A DNA stretch of 5,793 nt from JBNGDW01 sp049975325 (GTDB lineage: Bacteria; Cloacimonadota; Cloacimonadia; JGIOTU-2; JBNGDW01). Shown in pieces: positions 1-4,940 of the stretch. A model generated the notes under the pieces. That model was not told the origin of the DNA. It ran no database searches and saw nothing but the letters and a program-made list of their open reading frames with translations. Location of the stretch: NCBI GenBank assembly GCA_049975325.1, contig JBNGDW010000086.1, forward strand, positions 1-5,793. Reading direction: 5' to 3'. Position 1 is the stretch's first letter. Each line of letters opens with the position of its first letter. The position numbers and the translations under genes were made by a program.

Positions 1-2
1 GA

Positions 3-629
3 GTTAGATTCTCTGTAAATACTACACTTTGTGATATTAATGTAGATTATCTTTGTGAGATATATAAATTAGTAGCTACTCTTTCTGGCGCTTACGCTTA
101 CACCTTTTTTACATTAATGAACGCAGGAAGAGGAAAGGATATGCAATTCAACAATGTAGAGAAAGGAATAGAGGAAGCAATAAGATTAAAGCATTTAGAG
201 AAACAACTACATGGACCAAGAGTAAATGGATTTGTCGGATATATTCAACATCTTACAGGTTATGTAGAAGCAATGAGGGAGGTATTTGGGGCGAATCCCA
301 CAGTAATTGACCGAAGTAGAGCTGCACGTTCAAACGTAGATATAGATGCTAATGGGGATGTGTATCCTTCGGCTTATTTTCAAGTTCCTGAAATGCGAGG
401 AGGAAATATAAGAGAGCAAAGATTGAGGGAAATTTGGAGAACGCCGAGATGGGAAGCTATAAGAAAGGGTTGGACACTTTCTCATACAAAATGCGGTTAT
501 TGTGACAGAAGGGAATATTGTAATAGAGGAAATATGGCAATTACTTATCAAGCGTTCAGGAGGCTCGATCTTCCAGATCCTCAATGTAGATATGTACCGC
601 CACTTATACAAGGGAGAGGCAATGAGTGA
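3..629 (+). CDS. Radical SAM/SPASM domain protein, 5'-truncated by window edge
   Basis: The frame is open from the first bases with no stop, so this is the C-terminal 208 residues of a longer protein; the ATG at 117 lies inside the fold and is not the start. The early segment (VNTTLCDIN, then FFTLMNAGRGKD at about residues 35-46) matches the late strands of a radical SAM TIM barrel. A SPASM-type region follows: DANGDVYP, GGNI and EIW are family hallmarks. Cysteines at 164, 167, 173 and 195 of the visible part form CX2CX5C plus a distal Cys. The expected first Cys is missing, the Cys of GX4C is Ser, and the Cys after CX5C is Asn, so auxiliary cluster I should be absent while cluster II is possible. 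The core CxxxCxxC would lie upstream and cannot be checked. The family modifies peptides or small molecules by radical chemistry; the substrate is unknown. It overlaps the following methyltransferase by 8 nt, implying coupled translation. Confidence 0.87.
   Translation, partial: VRFSVNTTLCDINVDYLCEIYKLVATLSGAYAYTFFTLMNAGRGKDMQFNNVEKGIEEAIRLKHLEKQLHGPRVNGFVGYIQHLTGYVEAMREVFGANPTVIDRSRAARSNVDIDANGDVYPSAYFQVPEMRGGNIREQRLREIWRTPRWEAIRKGWTLSHTKCGYCDRREYCNRGNMAITYQAFRRLDLPDPQCRYVPPLIQGRGNE
611..619 (+). promoter_or_regulatory. Shine-Dalgarno deciding the methyltransferase start at 622
   Basis: AGGGAGAGG lies just before ATG 622, with GGAG about 5 nt from the start codon. It sits inside the last codons of the upstream radical SAM gene. 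This favours ATG 622 over the in-frame GTG at 502, which would overlap the upstream gene by more than 120 nt and add 40 residues unlike a methyltransferase N-terminus. Confidence 0.7.
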
Positions 630-1656
630 TGAGATAGAGAAAATAAAGCGTTTGTTTAATCCCGAGCAAAGTGAAAGTGCCCTCTTAAGGTATAATACCA
701 TTATCTTTGACCCGGAAATGAAAGAAACCTATACAAGTTTTAAAAAGGGTATTCACAGCAATTGTAAGCCGGGTAGCAAACGTGACTTCTTCATTTCTGT
801 TTTTAAGGAGGAGTTTTTAACATATATCAGAGGAGCCAGAAGGGTGCTTGATATCGGATGCGGTGTAGGATGGCCTACCTTTCTTTTAGCTCCTTATGTT
901 AGAACGATAGTAGGAATAGATTTATCGGAAGAGATGATCAAACTCGCGAAAATTGCTAATAAAAAAAAATACAAAATGCAAAATGTCTTCTTTAAGATAG
1001 CAAATGCAGAAAGGTTACCTTTTTCCGATGCCATCTTTGACGCTGTGATTATGGATGGCTCACTTGTTTTAACAACTGATAAAAATAAAGTTGTGAAGGA
1101 AATTTACAGGGTATTGACACCGAAGGGTAAAGTAGTATGCAAAGAGCTTATGTGGCCCAAATTCGTAAGAAAAAATGTTTCTTACTATAATGAAGGAGGA
1201 CGGATTATAAAATACAAAAACAGTTTTTGGGTTATTTATCCAGTCGCGGAGCTGAATCCACCAAAAGAAGCAGAATTCTATTTTAAGGTAGCCGAAGGAA
1301 GTGGGTTATATGAGAGACTCCTAAATTTAGATAGAGACGAAATAAGCCGAATAAGGATTAAAGATCTGAGGGCAATTAAGTCTGCTGTGGAGAAAAGCTT
1401 TTATTTCGAAGTAGAACAATTTGATCCTTTCCTTCTTCGAGGGTTATTTGAGAGAAACGGATTTAAGGAAATAGTAGTAGAAGGGTTTTCTGGGGATGTA
1501 GTTAACTACCTTTGGGATAAAAGGCTATTGGAAGCGTTAGTGAGTCACAAAGAGGAGATAGTAAAGATATTGATAGAGATAAAACAGTATCTTGATTGCT
1601 CCAAATTTGAGAACTGCATTCTTTTTGCAAAAAAGTGTAATGGTCACGAAGATTAA
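622..1656 (+). CDS. Class I SAM-dependent methyltransferase
   Basis: A 344-residue protein with a Rossmann-type methyltransferase core. Motif I is VLDIGCGVGW at residues 75-84, which binds the SAM methionine/carboxypropyl part. GIDLSEEM at 98-105 places the ribose-binding acidic residue (Asp100) at the end of strand 2. NAERLPFSDAIFDAVIMDGS (128-147) covers the adenine-binding loop and strand 4, and RVLTPKGKVV (163-172) is the usual post-motif turn. A helical C-terminal part of about 150 residues is longer than in minimal enzymes and may form the substrate pocket; I do not recognise its specificity. The start overlaps the preceding radical SAM stop by 8 nt. The last six residues (CNGHED) and the stop are read from the left end of the inserted element, so the native protein probably ended at ...LFAKK. 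The methyl acceptor is unknown; pairing with SPASM genes suggests a tailoring role in the same pathway. Confidence 0.88.
   Translation: MSDEIEKIKRLFNPEQSESALLRYNTIIFDPEMKETYTSFKKGIHSNCKPGSKRDFFISVFKEEFLTYIRGARRVLDIGCGVGWPTFLLAPYVRTIVGIDLSEEMIKLAKIANKKKYKMQNVFFKIANAERLPFSDAIFDAVIMDGSLVLTTDKNKVVKEIYRVLTPKGKVVCKELMWPKFVRKNVSYYNEGGRIIKYKNSFWVIYPVAELNPPKEAEFYFKVAEGSGLYERLLNLDRDEISRIRIKDLRAIKSAVEKSFYFEVEQFDPFLLRGLFERNGFKEIVVEGFSGDVVNYLWDKRLLEALVSHKEEIVKILIEIKQYLDCSKFENCILFAKKCNGHED
1631..1635. repeat. Possible left copy of a 5-bp target site duplication
   Basis: AAAAG directly before the left inverted repeat compares with AAAAA directly after the right one (3216-3220), a 4/5 match in low-complexity sequence. 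Collapsing the two restores an ATGA overlap between the flanking genes, which is the main argument for it. Weak on its own. Confidence 0.35.
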
Positions 1657-1661
1657 GAGAT
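1636..1661 (+). repeat. Left terminal inverted repeat of the IS
   Basis: The sequence starts TGTAATGGT (1636-1644), identical to the reverse complement of 3207-3215, and ends ATTAAGAGAT (1652-1661), which matches ATTGAGAGAT of the other end at 9 of 10. The 7 bases between match at only 2 positions, a common pattern of an outer cleavage block and an inner transposase-binding block. Confidence 0.82.
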
Positions 1662-1694
1662 TTTAACCCTTAAGTTCTTTGAAATTTTGCCGAA

Positions 1695-1700
1695 TATTAT
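1695..1700 (+). promoter_or_regulatory. Candidate -10 box for the transposase
   Basis: TATTAT lies about 38 nt upstream of the start codon, inside the element. No convincing -35 is seen at 16-18 bp spacing. A start about 7 nt downstream (near 1707) would give an mRNA lacking most of the 5' arm of the hairpin at 1697-1741. This is tentative. Confidence 0.25.
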
Positions 1701-1741
1701 AGTAGGGAGTAATCAAAGTAGAAAGGAGGTCCCTGCTATGG
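1697..1741 (+). promoter_or_regulatory. RNA hairpin trapping the transposase start codon
   Basis: Bases 1697-1708 can pair with 1730-1741 to form a 12-bp RNA stem (9 Watson-Crick and 3 G-U pairs; core AGGGA with TCCCT). The 21-nt loop ends with the strong Shine-Dalgarno GAAAGGAGG (1721-1729). The ATG at 1738-1740 lies wholly in the 3' arm. A full hairpin would form only in transcripts entering from the upstream operon, which would lower transposase translation. Analogous protection from outside transcription is established for IS10 and IS50; the role here is inferred. Confidence 0.5.
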
Positions 1742-2184
1742 ATATCGGCGATCAAGACAGAAGGACACACAAAAAGAGGGTATATTATGGATTCACCACC
1801 TTTCAACAAAGGAAACTTATAGTAGATACCTATCGTGAAACCGGAAAAATTGAGAAAGCTATTGAAAAAGCCAAAGTAGGTTGGTGCACATTTTATAGGT
1901 GGTATCCTCGATACGAGGAACGTGGTTACACAGATCTTAAAGAGGAGAAGAGCAGAGCTCCTAAGAACCCAAACACTGTAGATCCAGTATATGCTGCACG
2001 AGCGATAGAGTTTAAAAAAGAACATCCTGATTGGAGAAGGCGTACTATCGCTTATATGATAAGAAAAGAGCATGACTGGAGTCCCGTGATAAGCCCTTCA
2101 GGTGTTAGAAAAGTGTTAATAAGAGCGGGTATGTGGGATAAAGTTATTACACCAAAAAAAAGTAGTCGGTGTAGTAGCGGATAA
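1738..2184 (+). CDS. IS481-like transposase, N-terminal DNA-binding part (ORF A)
   Basis: A 148-residue product starting at ATG 1738, chosen because GAAAGGAGGT sits 7 nt upstream; longer in-frame readings would begin in the leader. Residues about 22-58 form a helix-turn-helix typical of IS481/IS3-type transposases (FQQRKLIVDTYRETG, then GWCTFYRWYPRYEERGYTDL). Residues about 82-133 form a second helical domain (EFKKEHPDWRRRTIAYMI, then SPSGVRKVLIRAGMW) that resembles the winged-helix segment of the same families. The last residues after TPKK (SSRCSSG) are out of register: the family-like sequence continues in another frame from the A8 run at 2154-2161. Its role is to bind the terminal inverted repeats. 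Alone it has no catalytic residues and could act as a DNA-binding regulator, or be the stub of a frameshifted gene. Confidence 0.82.
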   Translation: MDIGDQDRRTHKKRVYYGFTTFQQRKLIVDTYRETGKIEKAIEKAKVGWCTFYRWYPRYEERGYTDLKEEKSRAPKNPNTVDPVYAARAIEFKKEHPDWRRRTIAYMIRKEHDWSPVISPSGVRKVLIRAGMWDKVITPKKSSRCSSG

Positions 2185-3205
2185 GCCCTCGAAGACTGCA
2201 AATATAGATCTCTGCTTTGTCTCAAGTACTCATATTCCACAGGAACAACAAAGCCGGGAAGAAAACAGTTCTTCCAATGATGTTCGCGATGTCAGGGAGA
2301 GAACACAAGATGAGAAAATCAGTATTGAGAAGAATGACTATGCTGGCAAAATATTTAAAGAAGAGGGATTAAATTACGACGAGAAGATAGAGAGATATTC
2401 CCACGATAGGCAAGCAAGGAACTCTAAAAGGGAGGAGAAGAAAGAAGAGAAAAGGCACCAAATATCTGAGATAAAAAAGGAAGAGGAGGCTTTAAGAATA
2501 GAGAGGCGAAAGGTAAGGGAACGACGGAAGATTGAAGATGAAAAATGGAGGAAATATAGCGAAGCTCATGCAGAATACAATAAAGGAACGAAGAACTCAT
2601 GCAAGAGGAGAAGAAAAAAACAAAGTCAGAAGGAGAAAGAGTGGAAAGAAAAGAAAGAAGAGAGGAAAGAAGAATTTTATAAAAGAATAAAGGAAGATGA
2701 AAAATGGAGAGAGGAAAGGAAGGAGATACAAAGAAAAAAGACAGGTCTAAAAAAGGGGATAAGAAGACTCGTTGCTATCTTGATGATAATAGATAACTGC
2801 ACTCGTAAATGGTTAGCTCTCCCGCTCTTTGAGACAGGCAGAAGGGTAAAATCAACTGAGATAGTTCCTATTCTCAAGAGTGTGCTACCTAAGGAGCTTC
2901 AATGGCTTATATCCGATAATGGGCAGCAGTTTATCTCGCAGAATTTTGAGAAGATGTGCCAGGAACGGGATTTTATTCACATACGCATTACACCCCATCG
3001 TCCTGTGACTAATGGAATAGCTGAGAGAGCTGTTCGAACCTTTAAGGAAATGCTCTTTGCCCGGCATTGGCATAATGTGCAGGAATTGCAAGCAATTACA
3101 GAGGGAATACTGGAGGAATATAATGACCGACCTCACCAAGGGAAAGAGTTGAAAGGGCTTTCACCAAATGAGTACGAGAGGAGACTTTTATCTCTCAATG
3201 TATGA
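2123..3205 (+). CDS. IS481-like transposase, DDE catalytic part with coiled-coil insertion (ORF B)
   Basis: This frame is open from the stop at 2120-2122 to TGA 3203-3205 and has no ATG, GTG or TTG until TTG 2780, which lies inside the catalytic fold. It is therefore probably made as a continuation of ORF A by skipping one base at the A8 run, giving about 488 residues. In that fused numbering the RNase H-like triad is Asp157 (ANIDLCFV), Asp393 (ISDNGQQF) and Glu429 (NGIAERAVRTFKEML), with the canonical 35 residues between the last two. YNDRPHQGKELKGLSPNEY near the C-terminus is typical of rve-type enzymes. Between strand 1 (Asp157) and strand 2 (LVAILMIIDN) lie roughly 170 residues very rich in Glu, Lys and Arg, predicted to be a long coiled coil or helical hairpin. 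Asp157 and Asp393 are thus 235 residues apart rather than about 60. It may be translated only by frameshifting, or be a decayed gene. Confidence 0.83.
   Translation, partial: ERVCGIKLLHQKKVVGVVADKPSKTANIDLCFVSSTHIPQEQQSREENSSSNDVRDVRERTQDEKISIEKNDYAGKIFKEEGLNYDEKIERYSHDRQARNSKREEKKEEKRHQISEIKKEEEALRIERRKVRERRKIEDEKWRKYSEAHAEYNKGTKNSCKRRRKKQSQKEKEWKEKKEERKEEFYKRIKEDEKWREERKEIQRKKTGLKKGIRRLVAILMIIDNCTRKWLALPLFETGRRVKSTEIVPILKSVLPKELQWLISDNGQQFISQNFEKMCQERDFIHIRITPHRPVTNGIAERAVRTFKEMLFARHWHNVQELQAITEGILEEYNDRPHQGKELKGLSPNEYERRLLSLNV
2154..2161 (+). other. A8 run, frame-switch site between the transposase parts
   Basis: Eight A lie inside the 62-nt overlap of the two frames. Reading CCA AAA AAA, dropping one A and continuing GTA GTC gives the family-like junction TPKKVVGVVADKP. 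The change needed is +1 (or -2). Explanations are transcriptional slippage, ribosomal frameshifting, a one-base inactivating insertion, or a homopolymer assembly error; the sequence alone does not decide. Confidence 0.65.
2534..2709 (+). repeat. 17-bp direct repeat within the coiled-coil segment
   Basis: The same 17 bases (GAAGATGAAAAATGGAG) occur at 2534-2550 and 2693-2709, 159 bp (53 codons) apart and in the same frame, encoding EDEKW plus the next Arg. A related EKEW lies between them at 2633-2644. This fits a coiled coil built from repeating units; the DNA identity may simply reflect a low-complexity A/G-rich sequence. Confidence 0.6.
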
Positions 3206-3215
3206 AACCATTACA
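3190..3215 (-). repeat. Right terminal inverted repeat of the IS
   Basis: Its outer nine bases ACCATTACA (3207-3215) are the exact complement of the left end, and ATCTCTCAAT (3190-3199) complements the inner block at 9 of 10. It contains the last transposase codons and stop, and the ATG at 3202 that currently opens the downstream reading frame. Confidence 0.82.
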
Positions 3216-4152
3216 AAAAATGAGGAAAACTAATCTTTTAACAGCACCTATTCGTGTTTCATGGCAAGTAGTTCCACTTATGGAGCGTCTTGATGTACAT
3301 GCGCTATCAACTTCTGATGCGATTAATTTGATAAACTGTCTATTGAAGATGAAAGTTATGGTATTTTCTGTTATGGGTAAGAATTTTAATAGACTGAATA
3401 ACTTAAATTTTTTTGAGGCTTTATCTTCTATTCAGGGAGAAATGGAACTCTTGCTTTCTTTAGGGCTATCAGATATACAGCATATTGTGGCAAAAAAGTT
3501 AAGAGGGGTAAATGTCCAAAATATAACCTTATTGCTTGACGAATATACCTATAATAAGGCATTTCTTCATAAATTTAATCAAGCTATAGATATCTTAAGA
3601 GATGAGAGATTAAAAGTTAATGTTGGATTTACTGTAACTTTAGAAAATTATAGATACCTTCCAAATATAATGAACCTCTTTCTAAATACTGGAATAAACT
3701 CTTATATCTTTTTTCTATCTCCTTCGCTTATTTCATTAAATGATGTGTATAATTGGACTGTAAATAAAATACATGCAGAAAAGAAAGAAAAGGATATTAG
3801 TATAGTATGTCAGGACCGTTTTTGTTCTTCCTTTTCAGATTCAGATAATTCATTTACGCCATGTGCTGCAGGAAGATTTATGTGCCATATAGAATCCAAT
3901 GGAGATATCTATCCTTGCGCAGAATGGCCGTTAAAGGCGGGGAATATTAAAGAAAATACCTTTGACTACATCTGGAAGAATTCTCCTGAGTTTACCCAAA
4001 TTAGACGGTTAAAAATAGACAATGATTGTAGAAAATGTAGGTTTTTTAATCAATGCATAGGGGGATGTATAGGTCTGTTTTTTAAAAATCGGACTGCTTT
4101 GGCTCCGAGTTTAAAATGTAAAAAGATTGATAGTCTCGGGAGGTTTTTATGA
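3202..4152 (+). CDS. Pseudo-radical SAM protein with intact SPASM domain
   Basis: Up to 316 residues from ATG 3202, which overlaps the transposase stop as ATGA. The ATG at 3220 (MRKTNLL) lies just outside the IS and is probably the ancestral start; neither has a clear ribosome binding site. The N-terminus TAPIRVSWQV is the lead-in to a radical SAM domain, but the CxxxCxxC expected next is missing: VPLMERLDVHALSTSD follows directly and there is no Cys before residue 46. The usual GGE is replaced by GKN (59-61). The rest keeps barrel-like length, then a full SPASM set: C221, C228, C239 (as GX4C), C276, C279, C285, C289 (CX2CX5CX3C) and C306, with GNI and IW landmarks. It should bind two auxiliary [4Fe-4S] clusters but not cleave SAM, so it may be a substrate-binding, scaffold or electron-transfer partner. 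It overlaps the next methyltransferase by ATGA. A decayed enzyme is less likely, given the intact frame and SPASM ligands. Confidence 0.83.
   Translation: MKPLQKMRKTNLLTAPIRVSWQVVPLMERLDVHALSTSDAINLINCLLKMKVMVFSVMGKNFNRLNNLNFFEALSSIQGEMELLLSLGLSDIQHIVAKKLRGVNVQNITLLLDEYTYNKAFLHKFNQAIDILRDERLKVNVGFTVTLENYRYLPNIMNLFLNTGINSYIFFLSPSLISLNDVYNWTVNKIHAEKKEKDISIVCQDRFCSSFSDSDNSFTPCAAGRFMCHIESNGDIYPCAEWPLKAGNIKENTFDYIWKNSPEFTQIRRLKIDNDCRKCRFFNQCIGGCIGLFFKNRTALAPSLKCKKIDSLGRFL
3216..3220. repeat. Possible right copy of a 5-bp target site duplication
   Basis: AAAAA directly follows the right inverted repeat and pairs with AAAAG at 1631-1635. Its last A is the first base of the ATG at 3220. Support is weak because both flanks are A-runs. 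Confidence 0.35.
4138..4143 (+). promoter_or_regulatory. Shine-Dalgarno for the second methyltransferase
   Basis: GGGAGG lies 5 nt before ATG 4149, inside the final codons of the preceding SPASM gene. Together with the ATGA overlap it supports coupled translation and fixes this start. Confidence 0.75.
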
Positions 4153-4916
4153 AATATTTTACTACATTAGCTAGGTATTACGACATGCAATTCACAGAAA
4201 GTAAGTATGAGAAAGAAGCAAAATTTATAGAAGAGATGGTTCGAAAATACCATCCAGGAAGTCCAAGGAACATTCTTGACCTTATGTGCGGAACAGGAAG
4301 ACATGCAATTTATCTATCAAAAAATGGATTTGCAGTTACAGGTATAGATAATAGTTCAGAAATGTTAGAGATTGCGCAGCAAAGAGCATTAGAAAGGCAA
4401 CTTAAGATAAGTTTTGAGTTAAAGGATGTAAGAAATATGGAATATCAAAACAGATATGATGCTGTATACTGTTGGTTTAATTCATTCGAATATTTGTATT
4501 CAAATGATGATGTTGTTACAACATTACAAAATGTTCATAAATCATTGAAAAAAAATGGAGTTTTCCTCGTAGATATTAGAAATGGTTCTTATTATTTATT
4601 GCACAAACCCAATGTCCCTTTTTCGGGAATAATTGAGAAACCCGATATTAAATTACTTATCACAATCTCCAATGTCTACTTTGACACTAAAGAGCAAATA
4701 ATGGTTATGCAGTACAATTTTTTTATTCAAGAAAAAAATAAAATACGTATAGAACATGAAGATCATAAATACAGGCTTTTTCACCCATTAGAGTTTCAAT
4801 ATCTTTTAAGAAGCAATGGATTCAAAATTTTAGAGATTTATGGAAGTAATTCTGATGCCAATAAAAATTTCACCAAGGATTCTTCACAAATGGTATTTGT
4901 GGCAGCAAAGAGATAA
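4149..4916 (+). CDS. Class I SAM-dependent methyltransferase, small-molecule type
   Basis: 255 residues, a normal length for a free-standing class I enzyme. Motif I is ILDLMCGTGRHAIYL (42-56), strand 2 ends at GIDNSSEML (65-73) with Asp67 for the ribose hydroxyls, and LKDVRNMEY (91-99) gives the adenine-contacting acidic residue. YDAVYCWFNSFEYL (103-116) is strand 4 with its following loop, and SLKKNGVFLVDIRNG (132-146) is strand 5. The CGTGRHA and DVRNM pattern resembles small-molecule N- and O-methyltransferases, including those in antibiotic and sugar tailoring, but the acceptor cannot be named. It is not a close copy of the methyltransferase at 622-1656: the core motifs differ and that enzyme has a longer C-terminal part. 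It is coupled to the pseudo-radical SAM gene by ATGA and ends 24 nt before the next gene. Confidence 0.9.
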   Translation: MKYFTTLARYYDMQFTESKYEKEAKFIEEMVRKYHPGSPRNILDLMCGTGRHAIYLSKNGFAVTGIDNSSEMLEIAQQRALERQLKISFELKDVRNMEYQNRYDAVYCWFNSFEYLYSNDDVVTTLQNVHKSLKKNGVFLVDIRNGSYYLLHKPNVPFSGIIEKPDIKLLITISNVYFDTKEQIMVMQYNFFIQEKNKIRIEHEDHKYRLFHPLEFQYLLRSNGFKILEIYGSNSDANKNFTKDSSQMVFVAAKR

Positions 4917-4940
4917 AGCGTTAAGCGTAAAGTAAACAAA

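Larger units (their letters stand above)
1636..3215 (+). mobile_element. IS481-like insertion sequence, 1580 bp
   Basis: The ends are defined by imperfect inverted repeats (20 of 26 positions identical) that begin TGT and finish ACA, as in IS481/IS3-type elements. It carries one transposase split over two frames: an N-terminal HTH part at 1738-2184 and a DDE catalytic part at 2123-3205. The left repeat overlaps the end of the upstream methyltransferase, and the right repeat contains the transposase stop and the first ATG of the downstream SPASM gene. Both neighbours stay open, because the element sits exactly at their junction and in the same orientation. Family assignment rests on the HTH/helical N-terminus and rve-type DDX35E core. 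Whether it is active depends on how the frame change at 2154-2161 is resolved. Confidence 0.85.

Noticed and set aside
502..621. A longer methyltransferase starting at GTG 502
   Set aside because: The extra 40 residues overlap the SPASM coding region and show no methyltransferase features, while ATG 622 has a good Shine-Dalgarno.
330..701. Minus-strand open frame of about 120 codons
   Set aside because: It lies antisense to well-supported SPASM and methyltransferase genes, has no recognisable domain, and reads like a shadow frame of purine-rich coding DNA.
2582..2625. Two compensating frameshifts in the coiled-coil segment, since the alternative frame reads RNEELMQEEKKK
   Set aside because: The main frame is open and equally charged throughout, and low-complexity A/G sequence gives Lys/Glu-rich readings in more than one frame.
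2184..2780. A non-coding gap between two separate transposase fragments
   Set aside because: One frame is continuously open from 2123 to 3205 and links the first catalytic Asp to the rest of the DDE domain, so this is coding sequence lacking only a start codon.
622..4916. The two methyltransferases as a recent tandem duplication
   Set aside because: They differ in length, motif I sequence and C-terminal part; similarity is limited to class I core motifs.
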